Source of the DNA: an uncultured Lachnospiraceae bacterium
GTDB taxonomy: Bacteria; Bacillota; Clostridia; Lachnospirales; Lachnospiraceae
Assembly: GCA_902496125.1 (NCBI GenBank)
Contig: CABUZU010000103.1
Span: 1 to 6,900, forward strand
DNA: 6,900 nucleotides
Direction of reading: 5' to 3'
Shown here: positions 1 through 6,770 of the stretch, piece by piece
Numbering within the stretch: the first letter of the stretch is position 1
Layout of the letters: the number at the start of each line of letters is the position of its first letter
Program-made: the position numbers and the translations under genes
Notes under the pieces: generated by a model
The model's input: the letters and a program-made list of their open reading frames with translations, nothing else
Told to the model about the DNA's origin: nothing
Databases searched by the model: none

Positions 1-41
1 TGTTGTCGCTACTATCTTTTCTTTTAAACATTCATGAAACT

Positions 42-77
42 AAAAAAGCCCCAGAATGTTTAAAAACATTCCGGGGC
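42..77 (-). terminator. Intrinsic terminator of the T-box leader
   Basis: A 12-14-bp hairpin (77-64 pairing with 61-48, with one G-U pair and an AU-rich tip) has a GCCCC/GGGGC base and is followed directly by six T residues at 47-42. It lies about 25 bases after the T-box core, so it is the attenuation terminator that competes with the antiterminator. It may also stop read-through from yajC, because no other good terminator is seen after that gene. The remaining bases 1-41 show no ribosome binding site or convincing start codon, so the regulated gene must begin outside the window. Confidence 0.92.
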
Positions 78-292
78 GAAAATCACTATTTGGTGAATCC
101 GCGGTACCACCCGCATTGGAATAGATCTCTATTCCCACTCTTTGCACTTAACGCGTGACACGTACTTGCCTACTATATTTCAACAAGTCAGCTCCCAAGT
201 GTTCCCTTAGCGTCTTCCCTTGTAAGCAGTTCTCAGTCGGTGACTGCTATTTCCTGTCAAGTTTCAAAGCCAGAGTCTTGTTCCTTGCTTTG
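42..292 (-). promoter_or_regulatory. T-box riboswitch leader (tRNA-sensing), probable Leu specifier
   Basis: This untranslated leader senses the charging state of a tRNA and lets transcription continue only when uncharged tRNA binds. The T-box core UGGUACCGCG is at 109-100, inside an antiterminator (GCGG pairing with CCGC, plus flanking AAU/AUU). Stem I can be drawn from AACAAG (282-277) to CUUGUU (187-182), with a distal hairpin AGCAGU/ACUGCU (248-243 with 230-225) and a UGA-containing bulge next to the basal helix, as in the GA/k-turn motif of the family. Stem III is a perfect 7-bp hairpin (135-129 with 124-118). A terminator follows. By position in the specifier loop, just before a short GGAG helix, the best codon is CUU at 199-197 (Leu). 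ACU (Thr) is a one-base-shifted alternative. The fourth T-box base is U, which demands a tRNA with discriminator A; this fits tRNA-Leu and argues against CAC (His). The regulated gene lies left of position 1. The T-box identity is near certain; the amino acid is tentative. Confidence 0.93.
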
Positions 293-298
293 TCGTGG

Positions 299-327
299 AT
301 TCTAACACAAAATAAACAAAGAATCAA
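299..327 (-). promoter_or_regulatory. Sigma-A-type promoter of the T-box transcript
   Basis: A -35 box TTGATT (327-322) and a -10 box TAGAAT (304-299) are separated by 17 bases, with an extended TG element one base upstream of the -10. The predicted start of transcription, around 291-293, falls about ten bases before the base of T-box stem I, which is where it should be. The promoter sits in the 75-base gap after the yajC stop, so the downstream gene has its own transcript and need not depend on read-through from the sec operon. Confidence 0.7.
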
Positions 328-357
328 GACTAAATTTAAAATTTCTTCAAAAAAATC

Positions 358-642
358 TTATAAAGTTTTCTCTGTTGCTTTTTCAACTTGTGCAATTGCG
401 TTCTTTTGCATAGGGATTCTGCAGTTTTTATTGCTGCCAAATTCTACAATAACGGTATCTTCTTCGATGTCAATTACTACACCGTAAAAACCGCTATTAG
501 TTAAAACACTATCCCCTACTTCTACACTTGCAATTAATTCTGCCATTCTCTTTTGTTCTTTTTTCTGTGGTCTAATCATGATAAACCATAATACACCAAA
601 GAGTACGACATACATCAAAATAATACTTAATACATTACCCAT
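358..642 (-). CDS. yajC: YajC, Sec translocase accessory subunit
   Basis: YajC is a small single-span membrane protein that associates with SecDF and the SecYEG channel during protein export. The 94 residues have the expected family length. There is an N-terminal hydrophobic helix (about 4-23), then the typical positive stretch RPQKKEQKR (24-32) at the cytoplasmic membrane face, then a small soluble domain with the family pattern GDSVLTNSGFYG (43-54) followed by beta-rich residues. The ATG at 642 is supported by an AGGAGG (657-652) at good spacing. It lies 24 bases after tgt and is the last gene of the run before the T-box unit. In E. coli the order is tgt-yajC-secD-secF; here yajC comes last. 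Identity is very secure. Confidence 0.96.
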   Translation of the reverse strand: MGNVLSIILMYVVLFGVLWFIMIRPQKKEQKRMAELIASVEVGDSVLTNSGFYGVVIDIEEDTVIVEFGSNKNCRIPMQKNAIAQVEKATEKTL

Positions 643-666
643 TTTGAGTCTCCTCCTACTTCCTCT

Positions 667-1812
667 TTATTTTTCTCCACCATGAGTTAATAACTCTAAG
701 GCTTCCTTCTTATATTCTGGATATCTGTCTTCTTCAATTGCTAAACGAATTTCACTCATTAAATGATTATAATAGTATAGATTATGCAATACACAAAATC
801 TCATACCTAACATCTCTTTTGCCTTTAATAAGTGACGTAAATACCCTCTACTATACTTGGTACATACTGGGCATCCACAACCTTCTTCAATTGGTCTTTC
901 ATCTAGTTCATACTTTGCATTTAATAAATTCATTTTACCATAACGAGTATAAACATGTGCATGACGACCATTTCTTGAAGGATATACACAGTCAAAAAAG
1001 TCAATACCACGGTCTACCGATTCTAAGATGTTTGCCGGTGTTCCTACACCCATTAAGTAAGTTGGCTTATTTTCTGGTAAATGAGGAACGGTAACATCTA
1101 AGATTCGATACATCTCTTCATGAGATTCTCCTACTGCAAGACCTCCTACTGCATAGCCATCAAGGTCCATTGCTGAAATTTCCTTTGCATGTGCAATTCG
1201 AATATCTTCAAATGTTCCACCTTGATTGATACCAAATAATAGCTGATTCTTATTAATGGTATCTGGTAATGAATTAAGTCTTGCCATCTCATCTTTACAT
1301 CTCCTAAGCCATCTTGTCGTTCTGGCTACGGATTTTTCCATATATTCTCTTGTGCAAGGATGAGGTGCACATTCATCAAAAGCCATCGCAATGGTAGAGG
1401 CTAAATTAGACTGAATCTGCATACTTTCTTCTGGTCCCATAAAAATCTTATGACCGTCAATATGAGACTGAAAATGAACTCCTTCTTCTTTAATCTTTCG
1501 AAGTCCTGCTAAGGAAAATACTTGAAATCCACCTGAGTCTGTTAAAATTGGTTTATCCCAAACCATAAATTTGTGTAAACCACCCATTTTTTTAACCACT
1601 TCATCTCCAGGTCTTACATGAAGGTGATAGGTATTGGATAACTCTACCTGAGTTCCAATCTGTTGTAAATCCTCTGTAGAAACAGCGCCTTTAATTGCGG
1701 CAGCTGTTCCTACGTTCATGAATACTGGAGTCTGAATCGTACCATGAACCGTTTTTACTTCGGCTCTTTTTGCACGACCACATTTTTTTAAAATTTTATA
1801 TTCCATCTTCAT
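667..1812 (-). CDS. tgt: Queuine/preQ1 tRNA-guanine transglycosylase
   Basis: Tgt exchanges the wobble guanine-34 of tRNAs with GUN anticodons (Asp, Asn, His, Tyr) for the queuosine precursor preQ1. The 381-residue length is typical. Visible motifs are DSGGFQVFSL with the catalytic-base Asp92, FDECAP with Asp146, GGLAVGE (223-229) in the base-binding pocket, and FFDCVYPSRNGRHA with the presumed nucleophile Asp274. The zinc site is Cys312, Cys314, Cys317 and His343. All key residues are present, so the enzyme should be active. The ATG at 1812 lies 3 bases after the secDF stop with only a weak purine-rich site inside the secDF end, so translation is probably coupled; a second in-frame ATG (1806) is a possible alternative. 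Bacterial Tgt uses preQ1, but some gut clostridia salvage queuine, and the sequence alone does not settle the substrate. No queA is seen in the window. Confidence 0.98.
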   Translation of the reverse strand: MKMEYKILKKCGRAKRAEVKTVHGTIQTPVFMNVGTAAAIKGAVSTEDLQQIGTQVELSNTYHLHVRPGDEVVKKMGGLHKFMVWDKPILTDSGGFQVFSLAGLRKIKEEGVHFQSHIDGHKIFMGPEESMQIQSNLASTIAMAFDECAPHPCTREYMEKSVARTTRWLRRCKDEMARLNSLPDTINKNQLLFGINQGGTFEDIRIAHAKEISAMDLDGYAVGGLAVGESHEEMYRILDVTVPHLPENKPTYLMGVGTPANILESVDRGIDFFDCVYPSRNGRHAHVYTRYGKMNLLNAKYELDERPIEEGCGCPVCTKYSRGYLRHLLKAKEMLGMRFCVLHNLYYYNHLMSEIRLAIEEDRYPEYKKEALELLTHGGEK

Positions 1813-1815
1813 TAA

Positions 1816-4026
1816 TTATTTTTCTTTCTTGTTGGTCTTTTCTTTGTGTTTCGTAAATCCATATAACATAGAACTTACAAGGCAAATAGAAGAATACGTA
1901 CCTACAACAATACCTACTAATAGAGGTAAGGTAAATTCACGCATAGAAGCTACACCTAAGATTAATAATACAACAACCATTAAAGCTGTGGTAAATGAAG
2001 TATTTAATGAACGTACCATCGTCTGACTTACACTTAAGTTTACAACATCTTCAAAAGCATCGCCTCGTCTCATCGCCTTACGATTTTCACGAATACGGTC
2101 TAATACAACGATGGAGTCATTGATGGAATAACCAACTAAGGTTAATACGCAGGCAATAAAGGTATTACCTACTGTCCAACGAAATACTGCATAGCAAGCT
2201 AATACAACTAATACATCATGAAGTAATGCTAATACTGCACTGGCTGCTGAGAATAAATCTTTAAAGCGGAACCAAATGTAAATTAACATAAAGATGGTTG
2301 CAACTAAAACAGACATAATTGCATTTTTCTTCATTTCATTACTTACTGTTGCACTAATATTTTGGTTTGTAATGCTTGATTCTTTAATATTAAAGGTTTC
2401 TTCTAATTGCTTTTCAATTTCAGTTCTTTGTTCAAGAGTTTGGGTCTTTGTCTTAACATTTATCTGAGTAGTACCAGTTACTAACTGAGTCTGAATATCA
2501 TTATCACCCATTACTTTAGAGAAAATTGGAACTACTTCATCTTGTACTTCTTGTAACGTCATGTTCTTACCAACATCAACTGTTGTTGAAGTACCACCCC
2601 TAAACTCTAAGCTATAGTTAAAGATTGCCTTTTGTGAACCTGCTGTCTGATTGTAAATCATTGCACCAATACCGATTGCAATGACTAAACCAGATGCGGC
2701 AAAGAAGATTTTTCTCTTCTGAATAACAGGAAGAATTTTAACCTTTTTATCTCTCTTTTCTTCTTTAAATCCATATAATCTAGGATTTTGTGCACCTAAG
2801 TTATATAAACCATTTAAAGCAAAGTTTGTTACAAATAAAGCCGTAAACATAGATAATAAAATACCAAGTGCTAAAGTCTGTGCAAAGCCTTTAACCGTAC
2901 CAGTACCTAACCACCAAAGAACGGCTGCTGCAATAAGGGTGGTAATGTTACCATCAATGATTGCTGATAATGCCTTAGAAAAACCAGTTTTCATTGCAGA
3001 AGCTACAGAACGACCCGCATAAAGTTCTTCACGAATACGTGAGAAGATAATAACGTTCGCATCAACTGCCATACCAATAGAGAGGATAATACCTGCAATA
3101 CCTGGAAGTGTTAACGTTACTTGGAATGCACTTAATAAGAAAATAATTAAGGTTACATATAAACTTAAGGCAAGGTCTGCTGCAACACCCATAATTCCAT
3201 ACATGACAAGCATAAATAATAATACTAAGCCAAAACCAATTGCACCTGCAATTAAACTAGTACTGATTGCTTCCTGACCTAATTTCGCACCTACTACTTC
3301 AGAGCTTAATTCAATAAGCTCGGTAGGAAGAGCACCAATACGAATCGTAGAAGCTAGATTTTCTGCTTCTTCATAGCTACCAATGTTATCAATCTGGCAC
3401 TGTCCACCAGTAATTTCTTCTTTTACCGTTGGTGCACTTACCGTCTTTCCATCATAAATGATACGAAGCGACTGACCTTTTAATTTCTTTGTAGCCTCGG
3501 CAAACTTCTTCGTTCCATCCTTTGTCATTGTTAATTGAACGACATATTCCTTATTTGCACTATTAGAACCAGAACCTTGAATACCAGCTGTTGCAGATTC
3601 AATATCAGAACCAGTTAAATACTCGTTTCCTGAAGTATCCTGGAAAGATAAAGAACCAGGTTGTCCTAAATCTTCTAAGATTTCATTCGCATCTGTTACA
3701 GAAGGAATATCAACACTAATTCTGTCATCACCTACTTTATAAACTTCTGCTTCAGTACTATAAGTCTGAGCTCTTAATTGAAGTTTATAGATGGTATCCT
3801 TGATATCACTATCGGATGCATTCTTACTATCCTTTACTTGGTATGTAATACTTACACCACCTGCTAAGTCAAGGCCTAATTTGATATCATTCATACTACC
3901 AGATTTACTTTTACCAAATCCTAGTACTGCTGCATAGGCAAAAAATGCAATTGCGATAATCATAACTAAAATACGAATTACGCCATTTTTCACATTGCTT
4001 TTGCCCTTTTTCTTATTGCCCTTCAT
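1816..4026 (-). CDS. secDF: Fused SecDF protein-export membrane protein
   Basis: SecDF is an RND-type membrane protein that uses the proton gradient to pull exported proteins through SecYEG and release them outside. The 736 residues are a natural SecD-SecF fusion, close in length to B. subtilis SecDF. The SecD half has a first membrane helix (about 15-36), the motif KLGLDLAGG (49-57), a large extracellular P1 region (about 58-245) and five further helices (about 255-405). It carries GMAVDANV with the proton-relay Asp322. A charged linker (about 418-440) leads into the SecF half: helix 440-458, FRGGTST (475-481), a second periplasmic-type domain, and five helices from about 568. These include GYSINDSIVVLDRIREN with Asp637 and Arg644. 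Both halves keep their signature acidic residues. The start has AGGAGG (4038-4033) six bases upstream. It follows the SCIFF maturase by 43 bases and precedes tgt by 3 bases. Confidence 0.98.
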   Translation of the reverse strand: MKGNKKKGKSNVKNGVIRILVMIIAIAFFAYAAVLGFGKSKSGSMNDIKLGLDLAGGVSITYQVKDSKNASDSDIKDTIYKLQLRAQTYSTEAEVYKVGDDRISVDIPSVTDANEILEDLGQPGSLSFQDTSGNEYLTGSDIESATAGIQGSGSNSANKEYVVQLTMTKDGTKKFAEATKKLKGQSLRIIYDGKTVSAPTVKEEITGGQCQIDNIGSYEEAENLASTIRIGALPTELIELSSEVVGAKLGQEAISTSLIAGAIGFGLVLLFMLVMYGIMGVAADLALSLYVTLIIFLLSAFQVTLTLPGIAGIILSIGMAVDANVIIFSRIREELYAGRSVASAMKTGFSKALSAIIDGNITTLIAAAVLWWLGTGTVKGFAQTLALGILLSMFTALFVTNFALNGLYNLGAQNPRLYGFKEEKRDKKVKILPVIQKRKIFFAASGLVIAIGIGAMIYNQTAGSQKAIFNYSLEFRGGTSTTVDVGKNMTLQEVQDEVVPIFSKVMGDNDIQTQLVTGTTQINVKTKTQTLEQRTEIEKQLEETFNIKESSITNQNISATVSNEMKKNAIMSVLVATIFMLIYIWFRFKDLFSAASAVLALLHDVLVVLACYAVFRWTVGNTFIACVLTLVGYSINDSIVVLDRIRENRKAMRRGDAFEDVVNLSVSQTMVRSLNTSFTTALMVVVLLILGVASMREFTLPLLVGIVVGTYSSICLVSSMLYGFTKHKEKTNKKEK

Positions 4027-4069
4027 AAAAAACCTCCTATTTTATTCATATGGGTATTGAATATTAGAA

Positions 4070-5437
4070 TTATTCTTCACTATTTAAGGCTGCCTGAATC
4101 ATGATTGCACATTCAATTCTCTTCTTTTGAAGTTCGCAACCAATATCATAGGCATCGGTAATACAGCCATGGAACTGATAAGAGTTTGCTGCACAACCAC
4201 CACTACAATAAAAACGAGCAAAACAATCTTTGCATTTTTCTTTTGCATAGACGTTACACTGTTTAAATTCGTCTTGTACCTTAGTGTTTGTAATCCCTTC
4301 ATCCACATTTCCCATTAAAAATTCTGGAATTCCTACAAATTGATGACATGGATAAAAATCGCCCCATGGAGTTACAGCTAAATATTCAGTTCCTGAACCA
4401 CAGCCTGATAATCTCTTTGCTACACATGGACCTTGGGTTAAGTCAATCATGTAATGGAAGAATACAAAACCTCTTCCTTCTTTCTTACGTTTAATAAACT
4501 CAACCGCTAATTTATCATATTCTTCTTTAATTTTAGGAATATCTTCTTCTCTAATTGCATAAGGTGCTTCAGGAGGTGCTACTACAGGCTCCATAGACAT
4601 CTTATCAAATCCTAAATCTGCATAATGAAGTACATCTGAGGCAAAATCTAAATTGTTATGAGTGAAGGTACCTCTAATATAGTAATCCTTCTCTCCTCTT
4701 TTCTTAAAAAAGTTTAAAAATTTAGGAACGATAATATCATAGCTTCCCTTTCCATTTGGAAATGGACGCATTTTATCATTAACTTCCTTTCTTCCATCCA
4801 AACTCAAAACTACATTTGAGATTTCTTTATTACAAAAATCAATAACGTTATCATTTAATAAAACGCCATTTGTTGTTAATGTAAAACGAAACTTCTTGTT
4901 GTATTCTTCTTCTTTGCTTCTTCCATAAGCAACTAAATCTTTGACAACTTTAAAATTCATAAGAGGTTCTCCACCAAAGAAGTCTACCTCTAGGTTTCTT
5001 CTGCTGCCTGAATTTTCTAATAAATAATCTAAAGCCTTCTTACCTACTTCAAAGCTCATCAAAGCTCTATCACCATGATATTCACCTTCACTTGCAAAGC
5101 AATATTTACAAGCTAAATTACAATCATGAGCAATATGAAGACATAAAGCCTTTACAATTGTTGTTCTCTTCTTTACGTCAATGACATAATCCTTATAAAC
5201 GTCTTCAGTATATAATAGTTCTTGTTCTCTTAATTCATCAATTTCATCTAATACTTCTTTAATCTCTTCATCGGTAAGATTTGGATAAAGTTCTTTTAAC
5301 TTTACTGCAACAACTTCTCTTTCTTCGTTCTCATATAAAGCAATTGCATCATAAGTGACTTCATCTACTACATGAACAGAACCACTGCAAACGTCCATTA
5401 CAATGTTATATCCATTATTTTTATACTGATGTATCAC
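4070..5437 (-). CDS. scfB: SCIFF peptide maturase, radical SAM/SPASM thioether-forming enzyme
   Basis: This enzyme should use S-adenosylmethionine radical chemistry to join cysteines of the SCIFF peptide to other residues by thioether bonds (ranthipeptide class). Family knowledge comes from Thermoanaerobacter Tte1186 and C. thermocellum CteB. Numbering from the GTG start gives 455 residues. An N-terminal peptide-binding (RRE-like) region spans about 1-90. The radical SAM core has CNLACKYC with Cys106, Cys110 and Cys113, and GGEP (155-158). A SPASM domain for two auxiliary iron-sulfur clusters carries Cys338, 346, 364, 394, 402, 405, 411, 415, 425 and 434. The frame stays open back to an ATG at 5455, but that would place the perfect AGGAGG (5449-5444) inside the protein. 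A GTG at 5437 sits six bases after it and gives MIHQYKNNGYNIV, which matches the usual start of the family as I remember it. It lies 73 bases after its peptide gene. Confidence 0.96.
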   Translation of the reverse strand: MIHQYKNNGYNIVMDVCSGSVHVVDEVTYDAIALYENEEREVVAVKLKELYPNLTDEEIKEVLDEIDELREQELLYTEDVYKDYVIDVKKRTTIVKALCLHIAHDCNLACKYCFASEGEYHGDRALMSFEVGKKALDYLLENSGSRRNLEVDFFGGEPLMNFKVVKDLVAYGRSKEEEYNKKFRFTLTTNGVLLNDNVIDFCNKEISNVVLSLDGRKEVNDKMRPFPNGKGSYDIIVPKFLNFFKKRGEKDYYIRGTFTHNNLDFASDVLHYADLGFDKMSMEPVVAPPEAPYAIREEDIPKIKEEYDKLAVEFIKRKKEGRGFVFFHYMIDLTQGPCVAKRLSGCGSGTEYLAVTPWGDFYPCHQFVGIPEFLMGNVDEGITNTKVQDEFKQCNVYAKEKCKDCFARFYCSGGCAANSYQFHGCITDAYDIGCELQKKRIECAIMIQAALNSEE

Positions 5438-5443
5438 AAAATT

Positions 5444-5449
5444 CCTCCT
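5444..5449 (-). promoter_or_regulatory. AGGAGG ribosome binding site fixing the maturase GTG start
   Basis: A perfect AGGAGG is followed by AATTTT and then GTG (5437-5435). This is ideal spacing and decides the start of the maturase. The upstream in-frame ATG at 5455-5453 has no binding site of its own and would encode the Shine-Dalgarno as two Arg codons (M-C-R-R-N-F). Confidence 0.9.
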
Positions 5450-5460
5450 GCACATTTAAT

Positions 5461-5488
5461 AAGGACACTCCAAACACAGAGTGCCCCT
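5461..5488 (-). other. Stem-loop between SCIFF peptide and maturase genes
   Basis: Ten base pairs (5488-5479 with 5470-5461, two of them G-U in the minus-strand RNA) enclose an 8-base loop. The hairpin begins about 22 bases after the peptide stop codon and ends about 11 bases before the maturase ribosome binding site. On the minus strand it is followed by TTATTAAATG rather than a T-run, so it is at most a weak terminator. More likely roles are an attenuator or an mRNA-stabilising element that yields more peptide message than enzyme message. Function is inference; the pairing is visible. Confidence 0.6.
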
Positions 5489-5510
5489 CTCTTTTTTGCG
5501 AATGCAAACC

Positions 5511-5654
5511 TTATTTGTTGTTTTCACAACTCTGGTTACCAACTGTGCAAGATGTTTTACAAGCAGATTGGCAAGATGTCTGGCATTCTTTACATCCACC
5601 TTTTTTCATGGTGTTCTTTAATGTAGAGCCTGTTAAAGTTTTTACATGTTTCAT
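5511..5654 (-). CDS. scfA: SCIFF ranthipeptide precursor (six cysteines in forty-five)
   Basis: This 47-codon gene encodes the substrate peptide of the adjacent radical SAM enzyme. It starts MKHVKTLTGSTLKNTMKKGG, a leader that the maturase would recognise, followed by a core with Cys21, Cys24, Cys28, Cys32, Cys36 and Cys43, spaced C-x2-C-x3-C-x3-C-x3-C-x6-C and rich in Ser, Thr, Lys and Gln. That is the SCIFF pattern. In studied members the maturase makes a cysteine-to-threonine thioether; Thr26, Thr34 and Thr37 are candidate acceptors here, and Cys32/Thr37 sit at the positions I recall for the characterised link. The ATG has an AGGAGG eight bases upstream and a strong promoter about 70 bases upstream. 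There is no signal peptide. How the family is cleaved and exported is not settled; signalling roles have been reported in solvent-producing clostridia. Its small size makes it easy to miss in automated annotation. Confidence 0.95.
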   Translation of the reverse strand: MKHVKTLTGSTLKNTMKKGGCKECQTSCQSACKTSCTVGNQSCENNK

Positions 5655-5722
5655 CTATATTTCCTCCTTATATAAATAATTGTAGCATTTGTTACGGTAT
5701 GTCCAATAACATAAACAAAGTC

Positions 5723-5750
5723 AGTATAACACAAGCTTGCCATTTTTCAA
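5723..5750 (-). promoter_or_regulatory. Strong sigma-A-type promoter for the SCIFF operon
   Basis: A TTGAAA -35 box (5750-5745) and a TATACT -10 box (5728-5723) are spaced by 16 bases, with TGT directly before the -10 (extended type). Transcription would start near 5715 and give a leader of about 60 bases before the peptide ATG. The promoter occupies the only sizeable gap (121 bases) in this gene run, downstream of the small membrane protein gene. The SCIFF peptide, and probably everything through yajC, can therefore be expressed independently of the two upstream genes. Confidence 0.8.
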
Positions 5751-5775
5751 AGTGTTTTTTTACAATTTCTTGCAT

Positions 5776-6108
5776 TTAACTTAAAATTCCACCAATAATT
5801 GCTCCAATTAATGTAGATACCCATAAAAATACAATACCACTTTCTAAAATATTCGTACTTCCAATCAATCCACACATAAGAATAAGACAATAAATTGCTC
5901 CTGTTGCGATTGCCCAAAGGACTCTCTTTCTCTTTAATAATTTTCCGCTAATGAATCCTCCTGTCAGTCCTGAAATAAAATAAATTGCATAGACCATAAT
6001 TTTTGCTATACTTCCATCTACTTCAAATTTAAACATAAAAAATGCCATGATTACTAATAATATTAGCGAAGTAATCATACTTACTGTTACAGATTTTAAT
6101 AAATTCAC
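5776..6108 (-). CDS. Small four-helix membrane protein, TIGR04086/DUF3792-like
   Basis: The 110-residue product is almost entirely hydrophobic, with four predicted membrane helices (about 7-27, 34-55, 63-84 and 90-109). It has a short basic cytoplasmic loop, KLLKRKR (57-63), and glycine-rich helix ends (GLTGGFISGK, IGAIIGG). Length, topology and position next to a SCIFF gene fit the TIGR04086 family of Firmicutes membrane proteins, which I recall as commonly located beside SCIFF loci. No biochemical function is known to me, and no catalytic residue is evident. The start is a GTG at 6108 with only a weak GGAAA upstream. The next in-frame Met (residue 11) would cut into the first helix and has no binding site, so I keep the GTG. 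It lies 23 bases after the M56 peptidase gene and is likely cotranscribed with it. Export, immunity or sensing roles are all speculative. Confidence 0.78.
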   Translation of the reverse strand: MNLLKSVTVSMITSLILLVIMAFFMFKFEVDGSIAKIMVYAIYFISGLTGGFISGKLLKRKRVLWAIATGAIYCLILMCGLIGSTNILESGIVFLWVSTLIGAIIGGILS

Positions 6109-6131
6109 TGCTTATTTCCATTTCTTTTTTA

Positions 6132-6770
6132 TCATTTTATGCTTTTTACTTCACTTTTATTTCTATTTGCAATAATTTGCATCCGTTCTACTAAATCAAG
6201 TGACTCGTAAACTTTTCTTAATCGTACTCTTGGATTATTTTTGATTATCAGATTGTATAAAAATAACACATATTCTCCTTCATCTAATTGTAAATGGATA
6301 TTTTCACATGTTGCAAAATCTACACGAATTTCTGCCCAAAAGATAAATTGCTCCATCAATAGATAGGCAGTAGGCAAAAACCAGTAAATGATTACAATCA
6401 AATGACATAAATATCGGTAAACTAAATCTTTATTCCTATGATGATTCAATTCATGTATTAGAATAATCTCTAAATCACGATTGACATAGGAATAAGACCT
6501 TCCATAAGGCAAAACAATTTTCGGAAATAAAACTCCCCTTGCCTGTGGAATTATCACTCGTTCATTTTGACAAAGTTCAATTCTACATCGCTTCATGTGC
6601 TCTGATTCTTTCATCCGTTCAAACGTTCTTATTACAAAAGAATCTTCACAAGGAATGCATAATTTAGAAACTTCTTGTTCTTTTTTATAAAGTCGTAAAA
6701 TATCTATACCTATATAGACAAATCCAATTAAATATAAAATGATAGAAATTTTAACGATATATTCCATCAT
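6132..6770 (-). CDS. M56 (BlaR1/MecR1-like) membrane metallopeptidase, 5'-truncated
   Basis: This encodes a zinc peptidase domain of the M56 family, whose best-known members (BlaR1, MecR1) sense signals at the membrane and trigger cleavage of a repressor. The visible 212 residues have a hydrophobic helix (about 6-26) and the IILPxG-like segment KIVLPYGRS (84-92) that precedes the active site. They also show the zinc motif HELNH (106-110), a membrane segment (about 118-138) and a downstream EIRVD..TCE region (147-156) likely to supply the third metal ligand. Complete family members normally have about 90 or more further N-terminal residues with additional helices, and often a C-terminal sensor; both are missing. 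The ATG at 6770 has no ribosome binding site. The frame remains open for 28 more codons upstream, to a stop at 6857-6855 beside an inverted-repeat junction. So 6770 is probably not the real start, and the gene is cut by the junction. No BlaI-type repressor is in the window. Confidence 0.8.
   Translation of the reverse strand: MMEYIVKISIILYLIGFVYIGIDILRLYKKEQEVSKLCIPCEDSFVIRTFERMKESEHMKRCRIELCQNERVIIPQARGVLFPKIVLPYGRSYSYVNRDLEIILIHELNHHRNKDLVYRYLCHLIVIIYWFLPTAYLLMEQFIFWAEIRVDFATCENIHLQLDEGEYVLFLYNLIIKNNPRVRLRKVYESLDLVERMQIIANRNKSEVKSIK

Noticed and set aside
195..202. His (CAC) specifier for the T-box
   Set aside because: CAC follows GAA in the specifier loop, but it would be followed by U rather than a purine. 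The T-box UGGU also requires a tRNA with discriminator A, whereas tRNA-His has C.
155..487. Plus-strand open frame of 110 codons across the T-box region and the yajC 3' end
   Set aside because: It lies antisense to a structured RNA leader and to yajC, has no plausible ribosome binding site, and its product resembles no family I know.
738..1094. Plus-strand open frame of 118 codons inside tgt
   Set aside because: It is antisense to highly conserved tgt codons and is explained by the low stop frequency of the complementary frame.
4027..4069. Separate promoter for secDF
   Set aside because: The 43-base gap holds the ribosome binding site, but I find no well-spaced -35/-10 pair that fits upstream of it.
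4099..4308. Short minus-strand frame overlapping the SPASM part of the maturase, and plus-strand frames at 4127-4318 and 1829-2026
   Set aside because: All are embedded in well-supported genes in other frames, with no start signals.
5372..5626. Plus-strand frame of 84 codons across the scfA/scfB junction
   Set aside because: It is antisense to the SCIFF precursor and the maturase start; the minus strand has the ribosome binding sites and family motifs.
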